Assembly: GCA_948470875.1 (NCBI GenBank)
Contig: CAOKQM010000008.1
Location: forward strand, 1 to 43,530
From: an uncultured Clostridium sp.
GTDB taxonomy: Bacteria; Bacillota; Clostridia; TANB77; CAG-508
Reading direction: 5' to 3'
Length of the DNA: 43,530 nt
Shown here: positions 27,621 through 35,991 of the stretch, piece by piece
Position numbering within the stretch: the first letter of the stretch is position 1
Layout of the letters: each line of letters opens with the position of its first letter
Translations under genes and position numbers: made by a program
Notes under the pieces: generated by a model
Database searches by the model: none
Seen by the model: only the letters and a program-made list of their open reading frames with translations
Told to the model about the DNA's origin: nothing

Positions 27621-29033
27621 ATGGAAGAAGTAGAAAATGTAGTAACAGAAGAAAAAGAAAAAGTAACACAAGAAAATCCGTTAGGAACAGAAAAAATTAG
27701 TCAATTAATTAAAAAGTTTGCGATTCCTTGTATTATTTCTTTGGTAGTAAGTTCACTTTATAATATTGTAGACCAGATTTTTATTGGACAAGGAGTTGGA
27801 TATTTAGGAAATGCAGCAACCAATATTGTATTTCCATTTACAGTAGTTACAATGGCGTTTTCACTAATGATAGGTGATGGCGCATCAAGCTATTTGAGTT
27901 TAAGTCTTGGTAAAAAAGATCAAGAAAGTGCTAATAAAGGGGTTAGCAATGGGATTATTATATCTGCTATATTAGGTGTTTTTGCTTTAATCATAGGACT
28001 TGTTTTTCAAGAAGGCTTATTGAAACTATTTGGGGTAACAGAAAGTTCATATGAATATGCAAAAGAATATATGTTTTATATTGTTTTAGGAATGCCATTT
28101 TTTATGATTACCAATGCGCTAAATTCGATTATTCGAGCAGATGGTTCACCTAATTATGCTATGAAAACTATGTTGGTTGGAGCTATTTTAAATATCATTT
28201 TGGACCCAATTGCGATATTTGTTTTTCATATGGGAGTAAAAGGTGCTGCGATTGCAACTATTATTGGACAAGTGGTATCAGGTATTTTCTCAATTTTATA
28301 TATGAAAAAATTTAAATCCATTACTATTACAAGGGAAAGTTTAAAAATGGATGTTAAAACAATCAAAAAAATTTGCAGTTTAGGAATCTCAAGTTTTATT
28401 ACACAAGTTGCGATAACGGTTGTATTGATTGTGATGAACCAAACCTTAACGAAATATGGAGCCATGTCAAAATATGGAAGTGAAATTCCTTTGTCTGCGC
28501 TAGGAATTGTGATGAAAGTAAACCAAATTGTTAACTCAGTTGTAATTGGGTTAGCAGCTGGTGCTGCACCAATTATTGGTTTTAATTTTGGTGCAAAAAA
28601 ATATGATAGAGTAATAAAGACTTATGCATTTGCTGTAAAAGTTAGTTTGGGAATAACGGTATTGGGAACATTGATTTTCCAATTATGTCCACAAATTATT
28701 ATTGGTTTATTTGGTCAAGAAAATGAGTTATATAATGAATTTGCTAAATTGTGTTTCCGTATTTTTATTGCTTTGGTTGCTTTAAATTCATTCCAAATCA
28801 CATCAGGAATCTTTTTTCAAGCTATTGGAAATCCAGTCAAAGCAGCTATTTTATCACTTTCAAGACAAATTGGATTTTTAATACCAGCCTTATTGATTAT
28901 GCCACGTTTTTTGGGACTTAAAGGAGCTTTGTATGCAGGGCCAACAGCAGATTTTTTAGCATTTTTGTTAGCGATAACATTAGTGATTTTAGAAGTCAAA
29001 AAAATAAAGAAAATGAAAAAGGAGGTTATGTAA
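27621..29033 (+). CDS. MATE family efflux transporter
   Basis: A 470-residue transporter with 12 predicted segments in two repeats. After an acidic, K-rich N-terminal tail of about 30 residues: LIKKFAIPCIISLVVSSLYN, IVDQIFIGQGVGYLGNAATN, GDGASSYLSLSLGKKDQESA, and GLAAGAAPIIGFNFGAKKYD in the second half. These match DinF/NorM-like Na+ or H+ coupled drug exporters of Clostridia. RBS AAAGGAGG. One base separates its stop from the next start. Substrate unknown. Confidence 0.92.
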   Translation: MEEVENVVTEEKEKVTQENPLGTEKISQLIKKFAIPCIISLVVSSLYNIVDQIFIGQGVGYLGNAATNIVFPFTVVTMAFSLMIGDGASSYLSLSLGKKDQESANKGVSNGIIISAILGVFALIIGLVFQEGLLKLFGVTESSYEYAKEYMFYIVLGMPFFMITNALNSIIRADGSPNYAMKTMLVGAILNIILDPIAIFVFHMGVKGAAIATIIGQVVSGIFSILYMKKFKSITITRESLKMDVKTIKKICSLGISSFITQVAITVVLIVMNQTLTKYGAMSKYGSEIPLSALGIVMKVNQIVNSVVIGLAAGAAPIIGFNFGAKKYDRVIKTYAFAVKVSLGITVLGTLIFQLCPQIIIGLFGQENELYNEFAKLCFRIFIALVALNSFQITSGIFFQAIGNPVKAAILSLSRQIGFLIPALLIMPRFLGLKGALYAGPTADFLAFLLAITLVILEVKKIKKMKKEVM

Positions 29034-29034
29034 T

Positions 29035-29652
29035 ATGATTATTACAATTGGAAGAGAGTTTGGAAGTGGTGGAAAATACATTGGAGAAAGGCTAGCCGAA
29101 GAATTGAATATGAAATTATACGATGCAGAATTAATTAAAAGAGTTTCTGAGGAAAGAAATATCAATATTGATTTGTTGCAGGAAAATGATGAAAAGCATA
29201 AAAAAAGTTTTTGGTATACATTGGCAATGGCTTCTATGTCTGTTTCAGATAGCATGAATTCTTTAACAGAATTGCCAGAGGATGATAAATATTTTATTGA
29301 GCAAGCAAAAATTATAGAAGAAATTGCAGATGAAGGGAATAGCATTATTGTTGGAAGATGTTCAAATGTAATTTTAAAAAATAGAAAAAATGTTTTAAGT
29401 GTATTTATTTATAGTTCTGATGAGAAATTTAAAATAGAAAGAAAAGCCCAATTTGCAGGGCTAGATGAGAAAAAAGCTTTGAAAATGATGCGCAAAAAAG
29501 ATAAAGAAAGAGCAGCTTATTATAATTATTATACCAATCAAATTTGGGGAGATAGAAAAAGTTATGATTTGATGCTAGATTCTTCTAAATTGGGTATTGA
29601 AAATACGGTAAAATTGATTAAAAGTTATGTGCAATATTTGGCAGAAAAATAA
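29035..29652 (+). CDS. Cytidylate kinase-like protein
   Basis: A 205-residue P-loop protein: IITIGREFGSGGKYIGERLA at the N-terminus, then ELNMKLYDAELIKRVSEE and later IIVGRCSNVILKNRKNVLSV. This pattern is the cytidylate-kinase-like family common in Clostridia, distinct from classic Cmk; true substrates are not well established. It begins one base after the MATE stop (TAATATG) with AAGGAGG inside the upstream gene, and is followed by a terminator. Confidence 0.87.
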   Translation: MIITIGREFGSGGKYIGERLAEELNMKLYDAELIKRVSEERNINIDLLQENDEKHKKSFWYTLAMASMSVSDSMNSLTELPEDDKYFIEQAKIIEEIADEGNSIIVGRCSNVILKNRKNVLSVFIYSSDEKFKIERKAQFAGLDEKKALKMMRKKDKERAAYYNYYTNQIWGDRKSYDLMLDSSKLGIENTVKLIKSYVQYLAEK

Positions 29653-29663
29653 AATGGAAAAAT

Positions 29664-29702
29664 TGTTTAAGCAATACATTTTTTGTATTGCTTATTTTTC
29701 TT
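29664..29702 (+). terminator. Terminator after the cytidylate-kinase-like gene
   Basis: Inverted repeat AAGCAATACA ... TGTATTGCTT followed by ATTTTTCTTCTTTTTT. Confidence 0.82.
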
Positions 29703-29722
29703 CTTTTTTATTTGAAAAAGAA

Positions 29723-29751
29723 TTGATTTAAAACTGGAATTATGATATACT
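29723..29751 (+). promoter_or_regulatory. Promoter of the large coiled-coil gene
   Basis: TTGATT (29723-29728), 17-base spacer, TATACT (29746-29751) with an upstream TG. Transcription from here excludes an upstream start at 29753 and supports TTG 29789. Confidence 0.7.
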
Positions 29752-29788
29752 ATTGACAAATATTGTTAAAATTAAGGAGGAGGAAAGA

Positions 29789-32278
29789 TTGAAAAACGCA
29801 CAAAATGATGAATTACAGGAAAATCTTGAATTTTTGGGATTGAATTTAGAAAAATTGCCAAAATTTATCAAAGAAGCAACAGTTCCTAAATTTAACCCAA
29901 CTAGATTGAATCATGACAAAGATTTGAAGGTATATAAATGGATTCCAGTTAACAAACTTGAAATCTTGCTAACTCCTTGTTTAAGAAGCGATTCCATCCA
30001 AAAAAAATATACACAAGCAGTTCCATTAAAATTCTTTCTGAATCGAGATGGAGATGAAGAAGAAGTTGCGTTATACAAAACTTTTTCTAAAATTGTGAGA
30101 AATATGTCAATTCCAGAAATTGAAAAAATAGAGAATTTACAAGATGAATTTTTGCAAAATGAGCCATTTAAAGTTAAATATAAACGTGACCATTTATGGC
30201 AAATTTATTACTCAGAAGAAGAAAACAAATATTTTATGTTAGTTTGCACCAAAGAAGATACATTTTCAGAGTTTTTATATGCTTTAAAGGCACGTATGGA
30301 TTATTACAAAAGGAAAAAAAGAGAGCTTCCTAGGATTTATGCACCCATTCAGGGGATTGGTTATCGTGAGGAGTATTTGCAAAAAAGTGAAATTGCAGAT
30401 TTAGAAAATTATTTATGGTTATTTACCAAAAATTGGCCATTAATTTTTGAAGTATATCATGGAAAAAATGAGTTATCTCTTCAAATTGTTGGACAAACAT
30501 TGGTTTATAAAAATATAAAAAGTCATTATAAAGTTGTTTTGCATTCTAAAGAAGAGGCAATCAAATTTTATAAATTGTTAAAAGCATTGTTTATTTTGCA
30601 AACAGAAATTAAAGGACAATATTGTTTTGCCACCAAAATTGATAGCAATCATGAGCTAAATTTTTATTTGTCGAAAGTAAAAATAACCTTTGATACTTTA
30701 ACAAATTTTATCAAAAATGAGTTTTTATTAGCAGATTATGAAATCAAAAATCAAAATAAAATTCGTGTGGAATTAGAAGAAAAGTTAGAAGAGTTAAAAC
30801 AACAAGCCAAAGAAAAAGAAGATGAGTATTTGCAAAAACAAAAATTGATTTCTACTTATTTAGAATGTAAAAAAACGTTTTTAGGAAAGGTAAAATATTT
30901 TTTCAAATCAGATAAAAAAGAAAAAAGCAAAACCAATCGTAGAAACAAAAACAGAAGAAATCGTGAGGAAATCAAAGTAGAAACCGTTGATACAAAACCA
31001 CTCAAAACCTATATGGAACTAAAAGAATTTTATACAATTGAAGATTTAGTAACCATTTATGCGTTGCACGAAAAAGGTGAAAAATTGGATCAAAAACTAA
31101 GGCAAGATGTAAAAGCTTTGGAATTAAAAGTAGAAAATTTGGTTTCAAAAGTAAGAAATGCGAATCAATATATTGAAGAGATTGATAAACATAAAAAGAG
31201 TATATTTGAGTTTTGGAAATTTGCCAACAAAGATGAAAAATTAGCTTTAGAAATGGCGGAATACAAAGAAAAACAAGATAATAAAAATGAAGTAAGAAAG
31301 TATTTTGATTTAGAAACAGATTTTGAAAAATTAGGACAACAAGCAGATGAAATACAACGAAAAAAATTGTCTAATGAAGAAAAAGATAGTGTATTTATTG
31401 CACAAACAGAATTATTAAAATTTGTGAATATGGTTCGTTTGAATAAAATTGATAAAAAAGATTTTGAAGAAGAATTGAGTGGATTAAAAGAAGCATTCAA
31501 AGAAGAGCATTTGGTCATTGATGGAGAAGCTTTTGATATTTTTGGAAATTTGCCAAAAATGGACCATAAAGTCAAATACATAGGAAGCAGAAGCCATAGA
31601 GAGCTTGAGCGAAATAAATTTACCATCATGAATATTAATAAAAAAATTGATGTTTTTGATTTTACTGAGAAAATGCAAAGTGTGGTCAATTATTTAGAAG
31701 GAGCTGTTCCTAAAATAAAATCATTTTATGATATGTCACTTTATAAATTAGTTCCGATTTCCAAACATATTGAAGAAAAAAAATTTGTGTTATATAATAT
31801 GGATGTAGAAAAAGAACTAGAACAATTTAAAGAAGATTCACAAGCTGGTTACAATTTAATTGTTTTGAATTATAAAGAAGGAATGCCGCTACTTTATTAT
31901 TCAAACATCATGTTTTTTGATAATATCAATCAGACTTTGCCAATTGGAATGAATTTGTCTTCCCAAGTTTTGATTGACTCACAAAGATTGGAATTTGTAT
32001 TGATGAATAAAACCAAATTTACCACAAATTCATATTTTACAAATCAAGAAGAAAATGGCGATTTTAAGGCAAGAGATATTTTTGTGTATGAATATGATGT
32101 CATGTTAAAAGAAGAAAAAAAGGATAATTCGAAAAAACAAGAACAGGGAACTGCTCAAAAATCAGCAAAAATACAAAGAAAAAAAGAAATAGAAAAACAA
32201 GATGTGCAAGAAGAAGGATTTTTAAGCAAAAAAATAGGCAGGAAAACAAAGCATAAAAAAAGTCGAAGGGAAAAATAA
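29789..32278 (+). CDS. Large cytoplasmic coiled-coil protein of unknown function
   Basis: An 829-residue protein that I do not recognise. TTG 29789 is chosen because AAGGAGGAGG ends just upstream and the promoter lies immediately before. No membrane segment or signal peptide is seen. The first ~330 residues are mixed alpha/beta with many aromatic residues. About 330-385 and 440-560 are strongly charged with heptad-like patterns, consistent with coiled coil. Between them is a basic patch (KTNRRNKNRRNREE). The last ~60 residues are very basic (KKIGRKTKHKKSRREK), suggesting nucleic acid or membrane-surface contact. A thioesterase gene follows two bases after its stop. Its only CGG is out of frame. 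Confidence 0.8.
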   Translation: MKNAQNDELQENLEFLGLNLEKLPKFIKEATVPKFNPTRLNHDKDLKVYKWIPVNKLEILLTPCLRSDSIQKKYTQAVPLKFFLNRDGDEEEVALYKTFSKIVRNMSIPEIEKIENLQDEFLQNEPFKVKYKRDHLWQIYYSEEENKYFMLVCTKEDTFSEFLYALKARMDYYKRKKRELPRIYAPIQGIGYREEYLQKSEIADLENYLWLFTKNWPLIFEVYHGKNELSLQIVGQTLVYKNIKSHYKVVLHSKEEAIKFYKLLKALFILQTEIKGQYCFATKIDSNHELNFYLSKVKITFDTLTNFIKNEFLLADYEIKNQNKIRVELEEKLEELKQQAKEKEDEYLQKQKLISTYLECKKTFLGKVKYFFKSDKKEKSKTNRRNKNRRNREEIKVETVDTKPLKTYMELKEFYTIEDLVTIYALHEKGEKLDQKLRQDVKALELKVENLVSKVRNANQYIEEIDKHKKSIFEFWKFANKDEKLALEMAEYKEKQDNKNEVRKYFDLETDFEKLGQQADEIQRKKLSNEEKDSVFIAQTELLKFVNMVRLNKIDKKDFEEELSGLKEAFKEEHLVIDGEAFDIFGNLPKMDHKVKYIGSRSHRELERNKFTIMNINKKIDVFDFTEKMQSVVNYLEGAVPKIKSFYDMSLYKLVPISKHIEEKKFVLYNMDVEKELEQFKEDSQAGYNLIVLNYKEGMPLLYYSNIMFFDNINQTLPIGMNLSSQVLIDSQRLEFVLMNKTKFTTNSYFTNQEENGDFKARDIFVYEYDVMLKEEKKDNSKKQEQGTAQKSAKIQRKKEIEKQDVQEEGFLSKKIGRKTKHKKSRREK

Positions 32279-32280
32279 AA

Positions 32281-32697
32281 ATGATATCACAAACAAAAGT
32301 AACAGTTCGATATGCAGAAACAGATCAAATGGGAATTGTACATCATTCGGTTTACCCAATTTGGTATGAAGTTGCTAGAACAGAAACCATAAAAAAAATA
32401 GGAATGACATATTCAGAGCTAGAAAAAATGGGAATTATGATACCACTTGTGGAATTAAATTGCAAATATCATTTACCAGCAAAATATGAAGATGAGTTAT
32501 GCATAAAAGTAGAAATTACAAAATTGACTCCAGCTAGAATTGTGTTTGAATATCAAGTGTGCAGGCAAGAAAATAACGAAATTATCAACACAGGAAGCAC
32601 GATTCATGCTTGGGTTGGAAACGATTTTAAACCAATTAATTTTAAAAAACAGTTTCCTATCATTTTTGAAAAAATTAATCAATTGGTTCAGCATTAG
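32281..32697 (+). CDS. Acyl-CoA thioesterase, YbgC/4HBT family
   Basis: A hot-dog-fold thioesterase of 138 residues. VRYAETDQMGIVHHSVYPIW holds the catalytic aspartate (D in ETDQMG), followed by YEVARTETIKKIGMTY, as in YbgC/FadM proteins. It begins two bases after the preceding stop, with its RBS (AAGGG) in the end of that gene, so the two are coupled. Natural substrate not deducible. Confidence 0.9.
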   Translation: MISQTKVTVRYAETDQMGIVHHSVYPIWYEVARTETIKKIGMTYSELEKMGIMIPLVELNCKYHLPAKYEDELCIKVEITKLTPARIVFEYQVCRQENNEIINTGSTIHAWVGNDFKPINFKKQFPIIFEKINQLVQH

Positions 32698-32747
32698 AAA
32701 AGTGAGCTAAAGTGTTAGCAAAATAAAAGATAAATGAGGATGTAAAA

Positions 32748-32936
32748 ATGGAGAAAATAGGTTTAGGAATAGGGATAATTTTAATGGTATTTGGCGTAAA
32801 AATGATTTATGATTCACGCCTAATTGTAAAGCAATATTTTAGTTTTGGGGATGAAAATGAAGCAACATTAGGACTAAAAATTTTGGGTTTTATGTTTAGT
32901 ATCATGGGGGGAATTTTAGTATATTTTAATTTTTAG
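32748..32936 (+). CDS. Small two-span membrane protein
   Basis: A 62-residue protein with two hydrophobic segments (LGIGIILMVFGVKMIY and ILGFMFSIMGGILVYF) separated by a polar loop (DSRLIVKQYFSFGDENEA). GAGGAT precedes the ATG by a good distance. The pattern is common as a short conserved hypothetical in Clostridia. Function unknown; lies 24 bases ahead of the nucleoside kinase gene. Confidence 0.72.
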   Translation: MEKIGLGIGIILMVFGVKMIYDSRLIVKQYFSFGDENEATLGLKILGFMFSIMGGILVYFNF

Positions 32937-32960
32937 AATGGAAAAAGAGAGGAATTACAG

Positions 32961-34589
32961 ATGAAAATAATTTTGGATAAGGAAACGTATGAAATAGAAG
33001 GAAATCAAACAATCAAGCAAGTTTTTGGTAATCAAATAAAAAAAGAAGTGATTGCAGCAAGATATAATCATTCGATTGTTTCTTTGAATCATCAAATCAA
33101 GCAAGAAGGGCAAATTGATTTTGTAACAAGGAAACAAAAAGATGGCAGAATCATTTATATTCGAGGTTTATTGTATTTGATGAGTAAAGCGTTTTATGAA
33201 TTGTACCCAGAAAGTTATTTAACAGTCAATTATCAATTGTCTAATGCGATGTTTTGCCAAATCGAAAATAGGCCAATTACCAATGAACAAATTGCGCAAG
33301 TAAAAAACAAAATGCAAGAAATTGCGCAAAAAGATTTGCCAATTCGAAAAGTTGAAATGACACCAGAAGAGGCAAAAGAATTTTATGAAAAAGAAGGCAG
33401 TTTGAGAGGAAGACTGCAAACAGATATCCAAAAATCAAAAGTTTCTTTGTATTATTGTGAAGATTATTACAATTATTTTTATGGAGTTATGCCTATTTCG
33501 ACAGGATTTGCCAAAGTTTTTGATATAACGCCATTTCGAAATGGATTTTTATTGGAATATCCTGAATTATCTGAAAATACGATTGTGCAAGAAAATAAAG
33601 AATCTTTAAAAATTATTTCTGCGATGGATGAATACGATGAAATTTACAAATTAATGAAAATTAATACTGTTTATCGTTTAAACAAAAAAATCAAAGAAGG
33701 AAAAATTAAGGAATTAATTTTGCTCTCAGAAGCGATCCATGAAAAGAAAATTGCAGAAATTGCCAATCAAATCAAACAAAGAAAAAATGTGAGAATGATT
33801 TTAATTGCTGGTCCAACTTCTTCCGGAAAGACAACTTTTGCAGGAAAATTGGGAATGGCATTACGTGTTCAAGGACTAAAACCAGTAACCATTTCTGTGG
33901 ATAATTATTTTGTAGAAAGAGAACAAAATCCAAAAGATGAAAATGGTAATTATGATTTTGAATGCATCGAAGCAATTGATGTAAAATTATTCAATCAACA
34001 ATTAATCGATTTGTTGGATAGAAAAGAAGTAAAACTTCCAACATTTGATTTTAAAACAGGTCATAAACAATATTTAGGAAATACATTAAAATTGGAAGAA
34101 GATGAGATTTTAATCATAGAAGGCATTCATTGTTTGAATGATGAACTTACAAATCAAATTGCTAAAGAAAATAAATTTAAAGTTTATATTAGTGATTTAA
34201 CTGTTTTAAATATTGATTATTATAATCGAATTTCAACAACAGACACAAGATTAATCCGACGAATTGCAAGAGATTTTCAATTTAGAAATTATTCTGCCTT
34301 ACATACTTTGCAAATGTGGAATTCTGTTAACAAAGGGGAAAGAAAATATATTTTTCCATATCAAGAACAAGCAGATTGCATGTTTAATTCTTCGATTATT
34401 TATGAATTGGCAGTGCTAAAAGATTATGTGGTTCCCTTGTTAGAAGAAATTGATTCTACCCATTTTGAATATAGTGAAGCCAGAAGATTGATTGATTTGT
34501 TGCAATATTTTGAACCAGTAAAAGAGATTAACTTAATTCCAAATAATTCATTATTACGTGAATTTATTGGTGGAAGTATTTATGAATAG
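32961..34589 (+). CDS. Nucleoside (uridine) kinase with TGS-like N-terminus
   Basis: A 542-residue protein. Residues 1-60 resemble a TGS/ubiquitin-like domain, followed by a threonyl-tRNA-synthetase-like second domain (residues about 60-200, with FYELYPESYLTVNYQLSNAM and TPEEAKEFYEKEG). A P-loop kinase domain of the uridine kinase/PRK type starts at about 280: LIAGPTSSGKTTFAGKLG, then VDNYFVEREQNPKDENGNYD. This TGS-AaRS-like-kinase order is a known clostridial family; it phosphorylates nucleosides, but the role of the N-terminus is unclear. An out-of-frame CGG even falls inside the P-loop (TCC GGA). Confidence 0.88.
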   Translation: MKIILDKETYEIEGNQTIKQVFGNQIKKEVIAARYNHSIVSLNHQIKQEGQIDFVTRKQKDGRIIYIRGLLYLMSKAFYELYPESYLTVNYQLSNAMFCQIENRPITNEQIAQVKNKMQEIAQKDLPIRKVEMTPEEAKEFYEKEGSLRGRLQTDIQKSKVSLYYCEDYYNYFYGVMPISTGFAKVFDITPFRNGFLLEYPELSENTIVQENKESLKIISAMDEYDEIYKLMKINTVYRLNKKIKEGKIKELILLSEAIHEKKIAEIANQIKQRKNVRMILIAGPTSSGKTTFAGKLGMALRVQGLKPVTISVDNYFVEREQNPKDENGNYDFECIEAIDVKLFNQQLIDLLDRKEVKLPTFDFKTGHKQYLGNTLKLEEDEILIIEGIHCLNDELTNQIAKENKFKVYISDLTVLNIDYYNRISTTDTRLIRRIARDFQFRNYSALHTLQMWNSVNKGERKYIFPYQEQADCMFNSSIIYELAVLKDYVVPLLEEIDSTHFEYSEARRLIDLLQYFEPVKEINLIPNNSLLREFIGGSIYE

Positions 34590-34604
34590 AATAAAGGAAA
34601 GAAA

Positions 34605-34910
34605 ATGAGGAAATTTACTGTAATTGATGAAGAATTTGAATGTGAAAATTGTGGGAAACATGTGGAAAAATTAGGCTATTCCTGTAGAAATCATTGTCCC
34701 TATTGCTTATTTTCTAAACATGTTGACATTTTTCCAGGGGATCGACAAGAAAAATGTCATGGTTTATTAGAGCCAATTGGTCTAGAAATAGATACTAAAA
34801 AAGGATATAAAATCGTATTTAAGTGTCAAACCTGTGGAAAAATCACGAAAAATAAAGTGGCAGAAGATGATGATATGGAACAAGTTATAAAATTATCTGC
34901 TAAACATTAA
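34605..34910 (+). CDS. RNHCP domain protein
   Basis: A 101-residue probable zinc-binding protein. CENCGKHVEKLGYSCRNHCP begins the cysteine-rich part, followed by YCLFSKHVDIFPGDRQEKC and a second CxxC at FKCQTCGKITKN. The motif R-N-H-C-P gives the family its name; function unknown. RBS AAAGGAAAG, 15 bases after the kinase stop. Confidence 0.87.
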   Translation: MRKFTVIDEEFECENCGKHVEKLGYSCRNHCPYCLFSKHVDIFPGDRQEKCHGLLEPIGLEIDTKKGYKIVFKCQTCGKITKNKVAEDDDMEQVIKLSAKH

Positions 34911-34950
34911 ACCTGTGATTTTAAAATTCCAAAAAGGAAAGGAATGCAAA

Positions 34951-35416
34951 ATGCAAAAGAAAACAGTTCTAAGAATGATCATTTTTACATTAATAATAAT
35001 ATGGATGATTGTGGTTTTTATTCTTTCGAATCAGCCAGCAAATGCTTCTAGCACTTTAAGTAGAAATGTGATTCGAATATTTATACAAGAGGAAGAAACC
35101 ATTTCCCAAATCGAACCATGGATTAGAAAAATAGCGCATTTGTCAGAATATGCGATTCGGTGGAATATTGTTTTGCACTTTATTTTTGACTTATGAAATA
35201 ACAGACTTAAAAAGAATGATTTTTGCCTTATTTCTTGGGATAGAATATGCTACCATAGATGAAATTCACCAATTATTTGTACAAGGAAGAGCTGGGCAAA
35301 TCATAGATGTTTTTATTGATTCAATTGGGATTTTATTGGGAATTTGTATTGGCATGTTAATCTACAAAATCATTCTAAAAATAGGATTCAAAAGAAAGAA
35401 GGCGTTGAAAAATTAG
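34951..35416 (+). CDS. VanZ-like membrane protein, +1 recoded at CGG 35158
   Basis: A VanZ-family membrane protein of 154 residues when joined; the family includes a teicoplanin-resistance factor but most members are uncharacterised. Four hydrophobic segments: MIIFTLIIIWMIVVFILS, then a loop NQPANASSTLS, then the signature RKIAHLSEYAI, then IFALFLGIEYATIDEIHQLF and the final IDSIGILLGICIGMLIY. The frame breaks at ATT-CGG-TGG (35158-35160). Skipping the C gives SEYAI-GG-ILFCTLFL. The adjacent paralog reads RKMAHYLLFAS-GG-FILC without a break, so the alignment needs exactly this C removed. ATG 34951 is preceded by GGAAAGG. Its stop overlaps the next vanZ gene. Confidence 0.9.
35158..35161 (+). 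other. +1 recoding site CGGT in the first vanZ-like gene
   Basis: Context GCG ATT CGG TGG AAT. Skipping C35158 restores GGT GGA, matching the GGT GGA in the paralog at the aligned position (about 35701). Confidence 0.88.
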
Positions 35417-35991
35417 TAAAAAAGTTACGAAGTTAATATTAGGAATTATATTTGTTGTATGGTTTGGAATCGTTTTTATGTTTTCCAATCAAACAGGGCG
35501 TGAATCAAGTAAAATGAGTGACAAAGTAACTAGAAAATTATTGCAAATCAAAGACACATTAGCAGTTGTGATTGAAAACCATGAACAAACCAATGAATGG
35601 ACGATTAAGCGGAATTGAAATCAATCCAATTTCAAATAAAAGAGTTGACAAATGGGAATTGCCAGTTAGAAAAATGGCACATTATCTCTTATTTGCTTCT
35701 GGTGGATTTATCTTATGTTTGTTATTAAATTTGAGTATTGCCAAAAAACACAAAAATTTAATTGCTATATTTTTAGGACTATTATTGGCTTTCATTGATG
35801 AATTTCACCAACTATATTCATCTAATAGAACAGCTAGAATTTCAGATGTAGGAATTGATACATTAGGCGTAATTTCTGGAATTTTAGTAGCTAATGTATT
35901 ATTAAAAATATTAGACAAAATAGAAACTAGAAGGCAAATCAAGAAAAGACAATTGACAGAGGAAAGGAAGGAAAATTATGATAAACTTTAA
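35412..35991 (+). CDS. Second VanZ-like membrane protein, +1 recoded at CGG 35610, apparent ATT start
   Basis: A paralog of the preceding gene, 192 residues when joined. The first hydrophobic segment (KLILGIIFVVWFGIVFMFSN) and loop (QTGRESSKMSDKV) are in the frame of 35412. The rest (WELPVRKMAHYLLFASGGF, FLGLLLAFIDEFHQLYSSN, DVGIDTLGVISGILVANVLL) is one frame later. The break is AAG-CGG-AAT-TGA; skipping C35610 joins TNEWTIK to GIEINPISNKRVDK. No ATG, GTG or TTG precedes the first helix in frame; ATT 35412 overlaps the upstream TAG (ATTAG) and is the likeliest start. The end overlaps argS by 14 bases, giving coupling to argS. Confidence 0.85.
35610..35613 (+). other. +1 recoding site CGGA in the second vanZ-like gene
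   Basis: Context ATT AAG CGG AAT TGA. Unshifted translation ends one codon later at TGA 35616-35618; shifted translation runs to 35991. Confidence 0.87.

Noticed and set aside
29753..29788. Upstream TTG start at 29753 for the large coiled-coil gene
   Set aside because: It lies immediately after the -10 box and would precede the ribosome binding site AAGGAGGAGG; TTG 29789 is correctly spaced behind it.
199..35613. Frame breaks as random sequencing or assembly errors, or pseudogenes
   Set aside because: Random indels would not all be one extra base, always C, always making an in-frame CGG, and always before GGN. The downstream parts keep conserved motifs with no further damage, and in-frame CGG is otherwise absent. 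Read-level confirmation is still needed.
199..35613. CGG reassigned to another amino acid as an ordinary three-base codon
   Set aside because: A reassigned triplet codon would not change frame. At every site the downstream protein is in the +1 frame, so reassignment alone cannot restore the products.
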